From Vandiemenella viatica (Eukaryota; Arthropoda; Insecta; Orthoptera; Morabidae), in the NCBI GenBank assembly GCA_031002005.1, contig CM061918.1, positions 57,169,478-57,233,477 of the forward strand: a stretch of DNA of 64,000 bases. Direction: 5' to 3'. Made by a program: the position numbers and the translations under genes. The notes under the pieces are model-generated. The model was not told the DNA's origin. It saw only the letters and a program-made list of their open reading frames with translations, and ran no database searches. Positions 23,274 through 34,531 of this stretch are shown in pieces; within the stretch, counting starts at the first letter, position 1; every line of letters starts with the position of its first letter.

Positions 23274-23591
23274 AGGTCCGTTCCCACGACATCTTGTAAC
23301 GGAGGCCGCCCTAGACGGATACCCCACAACACGCCGTGGGAACGGGGCCGCCTCTGCTGGCAGGGATGACACGCGGCTACCCACTCTCTGTCGGTAAACA
23401 TCACAGGCGTGTGTAGCGGTGCACTGTTGCCATCGGTTTGCAGCATAGGTTCACACCCCTTCTGTTGCTGTAATGTGCTCTGTGCCAAACGATACTAGGC
23501 TACGTGGTGGGGAGGTGGCGGCGAGGTAGCGAGGGCTAAACTGTGGCGCGTGCTCGGACTCCGTTTTAAAAGACGTCGTGGGAACGGACCT
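23274..23591. mobile_element. MITE with TAA target duplication (copy 2)
   Basis: The ends aggtccgttcccacgacatc and gacgtcgtgggaacggacct are better preserved than in copy 1 and are flanked by TAA. The interior matches 9379-9721. Its 318-bp length reflects small deletions. Confidence 0.85.
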
Positions 23592-23942
23592 TAATAGCGA
23601 TAGCGATAGCAGAAGGAGAGGAGGGCCACGCCTGGCATACGGGACGTAAATCGGGTATGGGATGTGTCTTCTGCAGTGAACTAACGAGAGAAACAGAGCA
23701 AGAGAAGCATGGAAAACTGCTACAATTCAATTAAAACTGAAGAAGTGTTACTTTGTTCACCGAGTTCTGATTTGTGTGGAAGTAGCCTGTCATTTCAAGT
23801 TATCAAAAAGTCAAGTTTAATCTGATGGCAGTTGGACTTCTGGCAATAAATAATTAAGGAGCATAAGACACAATAAACTAACGATTCCCGTACAGGGTTG
23901 AATGTGTCAGAACTGGTATAGTACAGGGTGTACAGGTCTCAC

Positions 23943-24225
23943 CAGTGAGCTGTCCTCGGCGGGCAGTTCCCGGATGCGGTTGCCGGAGAGGTCGACTGAG
24001 CTGAGGAAGAAGTACTGCCTCTCGAGCGCCCTCAGCGGAGCCTCCTCGAAGCGATTCCTGGCCAGCACTATGTCCTCGAGCTGGTGGAGTCGAGCCCGCT
24101 CGAACAGCGTCTCGGGCAGCTCGGTGAGCAGGTTGCCGGACAGGTCGAGCAGCGCCAGCCGCCGCAGACCCTCGAACAGACGCTCCTCCCACGCGCTCCA
24201 GACGGTTCTCAGACAAGTCCAGCTC
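23943..24225 (-). CDS. Chaoptin-like gene, exon w11, with 1-nt frameshift
   Basis: The exon has good splice sites (tctttcag|GAG and TCACTG|gtgag), both of which must be phase 0. Its length is 283 nt, one base more than a multiple of three. The first part reads ELDLSENRLERV; beyond a G run (CCC on the plus strand at 24188-24190) the LRR pattern continues in another frame with EERLFEGL, LALLDLSGNLL, LEDIVLARNRF and LSSVDLSGNRI. Removing one base restores exact 24-residue spacing. This is either an assembly or read error in a short homopolymer or a real disabling mutation. Confidence 0.85.
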
Positions 24226-24359
24226 CTGAAAGACACATGGAACAGCAATGGTCACAACACAGCAGTGAGGTGATTAAGGTAGCGAACTCATCAAAAAGAT
24301 TAACAATTATGGTCGATAATACGTTCCGTTTCATACAGTTAATGCTCTAGTCTGTTTAG

Positions 24360-24590
24360 TTAACAGAGGCGGCTCAACGTCAGTCTGCTTTATTCCCACT
24401 CCGCTTCTCTTACCTCTACATAAGAAAGGGAAATTTCTATATAAGAAAGGGAAATTGCCCACCAGCCTACATAGATACAGGACGGATGGAAGGGGAGTGG
24501 TGAGGTGAGGTGAGGTGAGGAGCGGAACTAGAGGAACAAAACCTTGAACCGCCAGTTCGGAGTGAACAGGGTACAATGATAAGGGGTTCT
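24360..24590. repeat. Dispersed intronic repeat (copy 1)
   Basis: It shares a ~45-bp core (accttgaaccgccagttcg, gaacagggta) with 26500-26680. A 26-bp local tandem duplication (tataagaaagggaaatt) and a gaggt run are inside. The family is unknown. Confidence 0.45.
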
Positions 24591-24849
24591 CTGTGACATA
24601 AATATTTCCTGCACAACGACGGTGCTCTAACTTGCTGCTTCCTAAGCAAAGAGTACTCGCAAAGTTTCGTGGAGTAGCTGCTTTCTATTGCCTTCCGCGT
24701 CCTTCACACGAGGAGAGGTTGAGGGTTAAGTATCGAGGTAAGGCCATTTTACCACCGACTAATTTCACTCCCGGTACTAATTTAACAGCAAGTTAAGCGG
24801 TCTTATACATCCGTTCACAGAGCTCAGGACATGAGAGTGTGAGGTATAT

Positions 24850-25058
24850 TTCTTTTTTGGTTATTGTTTTCCGCCTCGTCAACGTCCAGGTCATTAGAGG
24901 CGGGAAAGGACTTGTGGCAACGAACGGGACAGATTTCGGTCATGGCATTTCGAAGGAACCATCCCAATATTCACCTCGAACGATGAAGGGAAGGCATGGA
25001 ATACCAGATATGGGTGGTCGAACCGGTATTCGAACCCGCATCCTCGAGTATCGATAGC
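24850..25058 (-). mobile_element. tRNA-SINE, diverged
   Basis: The tail and body (ccgcctcgtcaacgtccagg, cattagaggcgggaaagga) and a B-box (ggtattcgaacccgcatcct) are present. The A-box end is lost. Confidence 0.75.
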
Positions 25059-25915
25059 TGAATTTATATTTATTTGATGGAGAGGCCCAGGCAGCAAACT
25101 AATATAATTTGGATTCTAATGTAGTGAAATGAAACTATTTATTAAAAATAAATGCACTTAAATTAATGCAAATTTGGCCAACTACTGTACGTGGTTTCAT
25201 TGCTGGTTTAAATAAACCAAGATAAAGAAATAGAAGTTCTCATTTTGACAGAATATCGTCTAACAACACGGAAGGCTGAAATAATTACTCTCATAAATGG
25301 TAGTGTATAGCTCATAAGTGCAGGTGGTACAGTAAAACATGTCGAAAAGTGGTACAGTGTGTTGTTTTCTTAAAAACTGTCGATTCAGATCATACAAATC
25401 GTCAAACTTTACAGAATCAGATGTTATTTTCCAGATTCTTTCAAACAAACCCAAAATAGTTCATCGTCATCTTTCGACGAGTGCAAATTGTCATTGCCCT
25501 CGTTCTGCGCGACATACTCACTGAGCTTTCAGCTATTGAGAAATGTAACTGGATTTTTTACTTAAAAGTTACTAGCGCCACTCTCTAGCTATCGACTTTA
25601 TTTATTTCAAGTGAAAAGGATTGCTGCCACAATAGCTCGAATAAACATATACATTTATTACAAGAAATTAAAAAAAAAGAGGAACAGAAATAAACATCAA
25701 GCACCAATCGAATATATTAACGAGAACCAAATGTCAGCTACTTGGACAGTATTATCGCTTATATTGCGGAGGTCTTGCATACTGCATGTTGATGGGAACT
25801 ACTCGGAATCGTATGGGTGCCGAGATGTTTGTTCTGAGATAAAGGCACCACACTAGGGTATTCTTCGTTCTGCCTACCACATCTCAGCCTGTTTGGTTTT
25901 GTAATGATGAGTTAC
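25059..25915. other. Intronic sequence, nothing recognised
   Basis: A 61-codon plus-strand ORF near 25339-25524 with several cysteines has no upstream context and no clear family. The rest is AT-rich. Confidence 0.3.
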
Positions 25916-26248
25916 CTGCAGCTGAGTGGAGTTGTGGAAGGCCGCCTCGCTGACCGTCTCGATGACGTTCCTGGCGAGCAGCAGAGTCCTGAGTCGCGGC
26001 AGGCGCGCGAAGTCCAGGTCGTCGACGGTCTTGAGGTTATTGCCGGACAGGTCGACGGTCTCGAGGAACTGCAGCGAGGAGACCAGTTCGGCGGCGGGGA
26101 AGAAGCTGAGTCTGTTGTCGGCGGCCCTGAGGACCCTGAGGCGAGGGTGAGTCGTCTTGAGGGCCGACGGGAACACGTAGCTCAGCTCGTTGTGCGAGAT
26201 GTCCAGCTCCTCCAGCACCGTGGGCACCGCCCCGCGGAACATGTCTCC
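25916..26248 (-). CDS. Chaoptin-like gene, exon w10
   Basis: This is the longest exon seen, 333 nt, phase 0 at both ends (ttgccag|GGA and CTGCAG|gtaac), 111 codons. It encodes four LRRs with cores LEELDISHNEL, LRVLRAADNRL, LETVDLSGNNL and LRTLLLARNVI. The junction to w11 reads TQLQ-ELDLSENRL, a perfect LRR core. Confidence 0.9.
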
Positions 26249-26414
26249 CTGGCAACGCAAAGTGTTTGGTAATAATTAATGGTATTCACAAAAAAATCGC
26301 TTCTACAACAATACTCACTCAAATAAGCTTTGAGAGATCCATACCCAAATTGTGCATCGCACTGAAATCCGTTAAAAAAATAATAAATGCTGTGTGGTTA
26401 GACACTGCATATTG

Positions 26415-26530
26415 CTGCAGCGTAATCTTCATGACTGTCCAGCCGTATGGTATCGTGAAGACACAATGTTTAGACAGCTGGCTCTGCTGTCTTCACTATA
26501 ACCTGTTAAGGTCAGTCCACTCAATCCCTC
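26415..26530 (-). mobile_element. Foldback-family fragment with CTGANGA/GAAA-like motif
   Basis: Read on the minus strand it gives gaagacagcagagccagctg then tctaaac, and the phrase tacggctggacagtc. It matches the 41635-41801 foldback element (agatagcagaggcagctgtc, ccggctggacacc). Only one arm is present. Confidence 0.55.
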
Positions 26531-26680
26531 CCCCCTTACCACTACCTGCCATACACGCGTACCTGGACACAGTGGTCAGCTTGGAGAGGTGATAGCGGGA
26601 GGCGGATAGTGTGAGGGTCAGCTCCAAGGGAAAACGACCTTGAGCCGCCAGTTGTGAGGGAACAGGGTATAGGTAACGCA
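26500..26680. repeat. Dispersed intronic repeat (copy 2)
   Basis: It shares the core accttgagccgccagttgtg and gaacagggtat with the 24360-24590 block, but the flanking parts differ. The family is unknown. Confidence 0.4.
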
Positions 26681-27699
26681 TGGCTTCCGATGGTTGTAAG
26701 TATTTTCAGGCATGAAGGCACGAATAAAATCTCGGGATAACTAACCGAGTTAGTCCATCGATAAAACACGGTGTTTGAGACAGTTACAGCAGACCAACAA
26801 CCATAGGCAGCCACGAGACACATGATAAGGAGAGCAGAGCCAACTGTCGAAATGTTGTGTGCACATCCCTGAAGAATGCACTGATAAAAAACTTTTAAAA
26901 AAATTAGAAAAATCGGCAAGTGATTTTAAACGCAGATCATTGTTTTACGAAATAGTTTTTTCAAATACTCCATATAAATCAAACAATAAAATTTCAGTTG
27001 GAAAAAACTACTGTGGGTCTTACCATATATATTTTTTTTTTAACTAAGAATTTTTTGTTTAGTTTTGAAAAAGCATTTTCATCAGATATTTACTATATAA
27101 TATAATCGTTTATCGTATGGTACATATAATTTTTTTTCAAAAATAATTATCTGATGAAGTATATGATTAATTAAGATAATTAATTTTATTATTTTGTGAA
27201 AACCATAGATTCAATGACAATCGCTGAAGTTTTCCTATAAATGTTTGGAAGCTACGAATCACTGTAAATTTTGAACGAATTTTTGGATCAGTAGTTTCGG
27301 AAATAAATGGATGGTATTAGACTTTTTATGGTATTTTTCAAAAATTCTTAAAAAACAAGGAATTAACTGAAATTACTCTAAAATAGAGTCTGTACCTAGT
27401 CTTACCTATTATAGCCGCTACCAGAACTAAATAACCAACAAGACAATGGGAAAGAGTGAACTCGAGATCTCCATTCGTGGAGAGAGAGAAGGAGGGTAAC
27501 ATTTGTTCCGACATAACCAAATTTAGCAGAAAAACACTATTTCAGAGAACTGGTGTGAAAAGCTAGATCGCATGCACAGTGTTTATATTAATCTTCAAAG
27601 AAGGAGTACAGTATACACAAATGCTACAGGTACGAATCACAAAAACCAACCCATGACACCTTAAACGTCGGAACAATGAATGATGTCTGAAGTTGGTTA
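26681..27699. other. Intronic sequence, AT-rich
   Basis: Very AT-rich, with several gatgaa/tatataat stretches. No coding pattern or repeat family that I can name. Confidence 0.35.
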
Positions 27700-27839
27700 C
27701 TTAAGACAACGTATTTAAGCCAGTGCCTCTGTTGTCGAAACGTCGCACAAGGAAGAACTGATTCGGCAGAACACCCGAGAAGAATTTTTTTCAGTCTTGA
27801 AAACATTTCTCCTCTCACCAACACTCATCAGAATTGCCT

Positions 27840-28540
27840 CATTCCTTCATCTAGCCATCCAGCTGATCTTCTCTATCCTCCACCACAGTCGAATATCAAA
27901 AGCCTCCAGTCTCTTTTTCTCCACTTTCCTTTGAGTCTATGTAAACTATACAGCTCCAAGCTCCAAACTAAACATTATCCATTCTTTTTCTTAACTCTTT
28001 CAGGAGAGGGCCACACAGTAGTTTATTTTTCTGTTGTAGGCTTCTTTAGCCAATGCAATTTTGCATTTCCTGATTACAATACTTATCTTCATTCTTATAG
28101 AACCGAGGTAATTGAAGACTGCCACCGGTTCCATTACTTATCTTGAGATGCTTTTTTTTACCTTCTGGATTTAAAAAATATATATTAATTTTCATTCCTA
28201 AGTCTTCACAAGTGTTACTAAGATTATTTATTACTGATGTGGTATTCCTTTCACGCTCAGATAGTAAAACTATGTAATCAGGAAATCTCCTTCGAAGTAT
28301 CCAGACACTGTTAAAAATTTACTCCGGATATCTGCTGAGGAGTATGAGCGATAGACAACGTTGTCTAATCCCTCTGCCTGTTTTTACTCGACCTGATATT
28401 CCACTTCCAAGACTGATTCCAATAAAAGTTCTTTATTAGTCGAGTTTCTTTGCAATCCTTTCTCATCATCAAATAAGATTAACTCGTTTTCATCCAACCC
28501 AGACAATTTTTATTTCTTTTACCGGATTCACGTAATTTTT
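27840..28540 (-). pseudogene. RTE-type LINE reverse transcriptase relic
   Basis: Minus-strand reading with shifts gives NVVYRSYSSADIR, TCEDLGMKIN, a GNAKLHW/EMQNCIG stretch and NKLLCGPLLKELRKRM. The order matches the late palm/thumb region of RTE LINEs (CEEYGMKIN, then KKxLLCGxL-ELRKRL). Stops and frameshifts are many. It lies in the intron between w9 and w10. Confidence 0.6.
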
Positions 28541-28953
28541 CTATATAGCTTTTCCTTCAATAATTCTGCGGGATCTGCAACAATTCTTCTATTGTTTAAC
28601 TCTGTTTCCACGCTTGATTTGTACTTCTTAGTCTGAAAGGGAATCTTGTACATCATTTCAGCTTGCCCTCTCTCTCTATGTTCTCCATTTCAACACATTT
28701 TCTTTTAGCCATTTTTTTCGATCATCATCCGCGTGTCTTCTTAACGCATAGTTAATTTTCTATTGATTATTTGTCCTTCTGAATGTTTAATATTATTCCT
28801 CTTTCTAAAATAGCTAATAATAACATCAATTTTCGGTTAAAACTAAATTCAACAATAATTTAACTTTGCCTTTTGCCGTTTGTGACACGACGACGAAAAA
28901 ACTAGAGTTTCCCATATCGTGTTAGTCGCTATATTAGTTTACCATTGTGTTAC

Positions 28954-29121
28954 CTTGAAAGCGGTGATCTTATTTCCTTGCAGTAGCAGCACCCTGAGGG
29001 ACGCCAGGCCAGAGAAGGCGCCAGAACGGATGTTGAGTATATTGTTATTAGACAGGTCGATGGTTGTCAGGTTGCGAAGGTCGTTGAAGGACGCCTCAGG
29101 AACCTCCTGCAGCTGGTTGCC
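28954..29121 (-). CDS. Chaoptin-like gene, exon w9
   Basis: The 168-nt exon is phase 0 at both ends (cattgcag|GGC and TTCAAG|gtaac), exactly 56 codons. Its repeats include LTTIDLSNNNI and LRVLLLQGNKI, and the start completes the core begun at the end of w8 (SVTLK-GNQL). It is less GC-rich than its neighbours but intact. RTE-type LINE remains lie on both sides in the introns. Confidence 0.88.
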
Positions 29122-29224
29122 CTGCAATGGAAGTCGTAGTTGCTTAGCATTCCAGTGTTACCAACTAAAAGAATCTATTTAAAAAAAATTTAAATATGGC
29201 GCTACAAAAGGATCCTAAAAATTA

Positions 29225-29520
29225 AGTTAACAGAAAATTACGAAATGAACGTTTTTTAGAAAAGATGGGTGAGGAAAGAGTTTGTGGAAGAGTATTACAG
29301 ACAAGAGATAGGATGGTGGATCATATGCGGGACTGGCTAATTTGTTAGTGGAGAGAACAGTCAAAGATAAAAACTGTATATGAAGACAGAGACTAGAACA
29401 TATAAAGCAGATAACTGAGGACATAGGTTGTAATGCGTCTGTTGAGATGAAGAGGTTAGCGCGAGTTAGAAAGAGATGAAGGATTGCATCAAACTAGTTG
29501 AGAGTCGGGTAATGATGTTA
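29225..29520 (+). pseudogene. RTE-type LINE 3' end relic
   Basis: Disrupted frames give KMGEERVCGRVLQTRDRM, then (C)ASVEMKRLARVRK-like and DEGLHQTS, like the last residues of RTE polyproteins (GHILRHDGL ... DVGCxSYxEMKRLAxDR). It sits about 100 bp upstream of w9. Confidence 0.5.
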
Positions 29521-29539
29521 AAAAATTACATTTATTGCT

Positions 29540-29690
29540 TTCCCTGAGAGACGATTATTGTGTGGGGGGGGAGGAGGAGGGGGGGGGAATGTTGGAAAGA
29601 ACAGGAGGAAAATCGGCTGTGTCATTTTGAAGGAACAGCTCTGGCATTCTCACGGAGTAACCTCTCCGCAAAGAGAAGAAAAATGGCAAT
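29540..29690 (-). mobile_element. Possible tRNA-SINE fragment
   Basis: Faint match to the SINE body (ggaaaatcggctgtgtcatt, ttgaaggaac, cattctcacggagtaacc) after a G-rich run. No head or tail remains. Confidence 0.35.
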
Positions 29691-30235
29691 AGCCTTATGA
29701 GATCAGTACTCTTACTTCTCCCGTCACTGTGGCTGCAGCTTTCATCGTTAATAAAGTTTTACAAAATTAAATATACAAAATGAAAACTAATCAACTAACT
29801 ATCAAAAAACATAGTAATCATAGGTTTCTAGACAAACTACTTCAAATGACTATGTCTGGTTGTTGTACAGATTAAACAAATAGTACTGTACGTCAATGTA
29901 TGTCAGCGTTACATTACAAACATGGTAAAAGCATTGAAATTCTTAAGTGAAAACAAAAATTGAAAGTATAATTTTTATCAATAATAACTGCATTTTCCGG
30001 GATTGGCACGTTATTTACTTGACTGGATCGACGTTTGTTTAAATAGCAACTAGTGCCAAGCGTCAGAGACCACTAGGACGCTATCTTCGTTTAAGTTGTT
30101 CAGTTTACTCAAAATTTGTGCTACCTGCTTCTCTCATCGAGGTGGCCACTGATCTTCTCTCCACAACAGCCTCGTGGCTTCAAATTATATTTTGCGTCCA
30201 GTGTTGACGGCAAACGCAAAAGTAAGGTTTCCAAT
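29691..30235. other. Intronic sequence, nothing recognised
   Basis: AT-rich intron of w8-w9 with no coding pattern or named repeat. Confidence 0.35.
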
Positions 30236-30985
30236 GCATTTAGAGACACAAAATCAATTTATTTTCTATAAAACATACATCATTTTGAAGGTTGAACAAT
30301 TATCTATATTTCTACGTAATCACCATTTCGGTCGATACATTTCTGGAAACGCTTAGACATTTTTTCATGCCCGTATCATACCAGCTCATCGCCATGTCTC
30401 TGAGTAAGCGATGAACTTCATCTTTCCCCTCTTCGGTGCTGGATCTTTCATTTTAGGGATTAAATGGTAGTCACTGAGTGCCAAGGCCGGACTATAGCGT
30501 GCGTGTGCGATGGTGTTCAAACCAAAGCATTGCAGAAGAGCGACGGTTTGATGGGCGACGTGTGAGCGAGCGTTATCGTGAGCAATGATTCAAATGCTCT
30601 CGCTCGACATTTCTCTTCTTCGTTTCGATTCCGAATTGATTTCTGAATTTCCACGTTTCACCGACTGTAAAACACTGAGAAAACTCAGACGGAACATCAT
30701 CGCACACCCACGCTATAGTCCCGACTTAACATCCAGTGACTACCCCATTTCATCCAGTTGCAACAATATTTGGCCGCAAGGCGATTCAGCACCAAAGACG
30801 TGAAAGATGAAGTTCAACGCTTCCACAAAGACATGGCGGTGAGCTGGAACGATATGGGCATACAAAAACTGTCACAGCGTTTACAAACATACATCGAGCG
30901 AAGTGGTGATTAGGTCGAAAAACAGATAATTGTTCAACCTTTAAAATGATGAAAAGAAAAGAAATTTATTTTGTATCATTAAATA
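30236..30985. mobile_element. Two mariner 3' ends fused head to head
   Basis: 30236-30585 read on the minus strand and 30600-30985 read on the plus strand both encode a mariner C-terminal end. The plus copy shows HPRYSPDLTSSDY, FSTKDVKDEV and WNDMGIQKLSQRLQTYIERSGD. The minus copy shows HARYSPALALSDYHLIPKMK, with stops. Both outer ends carry ttattttgtat/c-like and (c)tttagaga sequence. The structure is a ~370-bp-arm palindrome of moderate identity with no N-terminal transposase part. Confidence 0.8.
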
Positions 30986-31097
30986 CTTTAGAGACCTTAT
31001 TTCTGGGACTGTTCTCGTAAGTAACGTGGCATTCCAGAAGATCCAGTTAACAGACGGCTGCGGAAGCCTGAGAATGTCATCGTTAGGGAAGACCCAC

Positions 31098-31305
31098 CTT
31101 GAGGGTGACGGACCTGAGGGCCGGGCAGGACTCGAGCAGCGAGGACGCCAGCTGGCGCAGGCCGACGGCGCTCAGGTCGAGCGTCTGCAGCTGCCTTAGG
31201 CCCCGCAACGAGGTGGCGCTGAGGGCGGCGCCCAGCTGGGGGTTGCCGCTCAGGTTCAGGTGCACCAGCGAGCTCAGGTTCGACAGCGGCGGCACCTCCG
31301 ACAGC
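31098..31305 (-). CDS. Chaoptin-like gene, exon w8
   Basis: This exon is 208 nt and ends in phase 0 (CTCAAG|gtggg). The open frame extends about 30 bases further upstream, but only the acceptor gcgacag|G at 31305 supplies the single base needed after w7. It produces STNR-LSEVPPL, which restores the normal LRR spacing. The exon has LVHLNLSGNPQL and a degenerate LDLSAVGLRQL repeat. The polypyrimidine tract before this acceptor is weak. Alternative AG sites at 31333 and 31336 would break the frame. Confidence 0.78.
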
Positions 31306-31336
31306 CTGTCGCACAGGTGCAACGCGTCACATACCT

Positions 31337-32149
31337 CTGCCACGGCTCCAGTAACAACAATTCAAAATGGTGACGAGTTTTGTTTTCTATGGACGATTCT
31401 TGCTTTTTAAGCACAGGCACATAACAGTACGAAATTAGTAAACACAAATATAGAGTTGTCGGGCCCCCTACACTACACTGCAGACAAACGCGATAACCAT
31501 ATTAACATGTTAATGATTACAGACGATAATGCAAAATATCATTGTTGCTGGATCAAAAAATTATCAGGGCTAGTTAGTTTTTTCAGTAAGTAATCACAAT
31601 GGTGCTTTGCTTATATGTGATAGATTTCTGCAGCATTTCAGCAGCAGAGATCTCTTAGACCGCCATGAGATTGATTGTTCTAGGGTAGGCGTTATCAGAG
31701 TTAACCTACCCAGCGACGATCGCAACGGACACGTGTTAAGAGAAAGCATACGTACTAGATAAGTCGAGAAATGCAAACTGAGAGGATACAACACTTTCAG
31801 TCAAATCGTTGACTCTGCGCTAACACCGCTAAATGAGTATTCTTTAAGACCTAATGCCACATTGAAAAACTCTGACCAAACGATTCGTCTTCGTAAACAT
31901 GGGCTGTACAACGCGACTAACTACCACCCGACTATTGGCTATTTGGCAACCAGGTAACCCTCAGCCCCGAGCGGATGGGATGATGGGTGGGTAGGTAAGT
32001 TGACTTACTCTATTATATGGTTCTCGACGAGGGTGCAGCACAGGGATGTTACAGCGGAGAGTTGGAGTTAAGTCAGAGCAGGGTCTCATGCTGTACTAAA
32101 GTAGCGTCACATTCATTGGAATTTTTACACGATTATTTTGAAACCACGT
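31337..32149. other. Intronic sequence, nothing recognised
   Basis: Intron w7-w8 upstream of w8. I checked it for a skipped LRR exon because the w7/w8 phase first seemed wrong; none was found. Confidence 0.4.
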
Positions 32150-33005
32150 TATTATTTAACATCTATTCATAGTAAATCTTTAGGGACGCATTGAGTGATG
32201 CGGAAATGGGAGTTTTGTTGAATGGGAACTAGATAAACAACATTCGCTACGCAGACCACGCAGTCATTTTAGCAGACAGGAAGGTTTACAATACGTTACG
32301 GATAGAGTGTCGCAAAGCAGCCATGAATATAGCCTTGATATTAATATAAATAAGACAAAAGTAATGATAACTGAAAAAAAAACACAATCCCCTATGTCAT
32401 ATTACCAACAATCAGTAGTTCATTTAAAATGTATCGAGGTATTCATATCTTAGCACTATAGTAATTATAGCCAACAGGATCCATCTGATGAAGTAAAGTC
32501 ACTAATTTGTAAAGCCAGGGCTGCTTTCAATAAAATGAATTATCTTTCTAAAAGTCATAATTTATGAGTAAAACTTAGATGATACTCATGCACTGCTATG
32601 TGTTCTCTGTTCTCCAGTATGGCATTGAAAAATGGATGTTAACAGAAAAAATCACTAAAAAGGTTTTTGAAATATTGCTCTATGAAAGAATGTTGAGGAT
32701 ACCATGGACAGATCACACCACAAATGATGAAGTTCTCCGCAAAATGAAAAACAATATGGAAATGCTGACCACGATAAGATCACGGAATCAACAGTACCTT
32801 GGCCACATCATGAGAAACAATAGCTGTTATCAACTTTTACAATCTAAAATTCCGAGAGAGAGAAGTGTTGGCAGGAGAATTTGACTAACAAATCTAAGAT
32901 CCTCGACCTCCAAGACAACTACGAAACTACTCCGAGCGTCAACTAGCAGAAATAAGACAGCCAAGATGGTTGTCGACATCCGGAACGGATAGGGACCAGA
33001 AAAAA
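32150..33005 (+). pseudogene. RTE-type LINE reverse transcriptase relic
   Basis: The disrupted frame shows NIRYADHAVILADR (YADD box degraded to YADH), KARAAFNKMNYL, VLQYGIEKWMLTEK and ERMLRIPWTDHTTNDEVL, then LGHIMRNN. This is the usual order of RT palm, thumb and C-terminal motifs in RTE LINEs. It ends at an A-run near 33000. Stops are present upstream of 32579. Confidence 0.75.
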
Positions 33006-34382
33006 AAGTTTTGAAGCAATATTACACATTCCAACTAAACCATAACGTTGGCTTTCGTCACCAGTATATTCAGCAGAATGATGCTACTGGCTGAAGTCCA
33101 TAGGTCAAGTGTCTTCGTAGCACTTTGAAGAACCCATGCAAGCCTCATTGTCAATAGGTGCCTTCTATTTTACCTATTGTGTTCTATAGTAACTACCAGA
33201 AAGAAATGTAGCTGCCCTCCTTTGTGCCTCCTCAACCTATCGTGACCTATAATATGTGTCCCATAATAATTAGCATACTAAATCAATGGTCCGAACAACT
33301 TATTTTATTCACATTACCACGATGAAGAATATCAATCCGGAACTGGAGTGTAATCTACAGCTCATAACAAAAATTGGTCATGTGGAGGCAGGCCACTGTT
33401 AATAAGAGTTCAAGAAATAAAAAGAGCGAAATTAATGACGAAATCAGGTCCCATACCATAGACGAATAGAGAAGAAGGAAGAAAGTAAACGCTCTAATTT
33501 CCGTTCATGAAATGAACACTACATATCTTTGCTTGCAGTTCTTACCAAAGCTTAAATATCCACGCTCAGGAAAACACTCTTGTCAGTTAGATTATAAGCA
33601 TTGCACCTGTTATTTAAAATATCTTCGCATTCTGGATCTATACAAACGCGTCACGTTTTTTGAAAAATTGTGTCGATATGGTAAGCACCCAAAATGTATT
33701 ACCACCATTTCGACAGAAACATATGAAATAACTTTTACTAATATGAAGAGTAGGATGCAATATGAGTGACATATACCAGGATTAATGAGGTTCTTAAGAG
33801 AGTCAATAGAACCATCTAAGCATATCTAGGAAGATTGTGGTGACTGAAAACATGATGGCGTGATAACTTCAGTGAATAACTTAACAACCTCCAGACAGTG
33901 ACTGGCTGAGATCTCCTGCCGAAGGTTAGGTGCACAATGTTATCATCCACCAAACTGTAGTGATGTCTGCAGTATTAATATGACATTTGTTTGATACGAC
34001 CTAGATTCAAGCAATATGTTATGGAAATAGTAGCCAGGAATACAGGACTCCCACTGTTTTGAAGCAACAATTAAATGTAATTTTCAGCCGGAGTGTGATA
34101 TGCGGAGAAGGGTTTAAAACAATGTCAATTAAAAACATTGTTCAGATAGTTCAAAATTTACAAATGCAATAATCCATGAAGATGAAGAATAAGAATAAGA
34201 TGAAGAATATCTGTAAACGCAAAATAAGTACAATCTCTACTTGGTTTCTAATTGCTAATGTTTACGAAGAATGTTTAAAGGCCCTTAATTACCACTGACT
34301 TAATCTCAGCCCTAATATGACTCAACGTTCTCATGATCTGAATCGATTTTCAAAAGTTTATAAATAAGTTTGATAGAATTAA
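33006..34382. other. Intronic sequence, nothing recognised
   Basis: AT-rich. A short direct repeat gatgaagaataagaataaga lies near 34178. No gene or nameable element. Confidence 0.35.
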
Positions 34383-34531
34383 CTTTTCTCTGGCTTATGG
34401 CTGTCGAGGTCTTTAGAGATGGGAAAAGACAGGAAGCAAGGACCGGGAAGGAAGTCGACCATGTCCTTTTGAAGGAAGCATCCCGGCCTTCGGTGAATCC
34501 ATGGAAAACCCAAATCTGGAAGACCATACAT
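34383..34531 (-). mobile_element. tRNA-SINE, truncated
   Basis: The tail-side body is present (ggctgtcgaggtctttagag, ccttttgaaggaagcatccc), with an internal deletion and no B-box or A-box. Confidence 0.7.

Noticed and set aside
25339..25524. Cysteine-containing ORF that might be a THAP-like domain
   Set aside because: Cysteine spacing and following residues do not fit THAP well, and no element surrounds it.
31306..31343. Extra N-terminal coding for exon w8 (VCDALHLCDR)
   Set aside because: Phase does not fit w7 and it would insert residues that break the LRR period.
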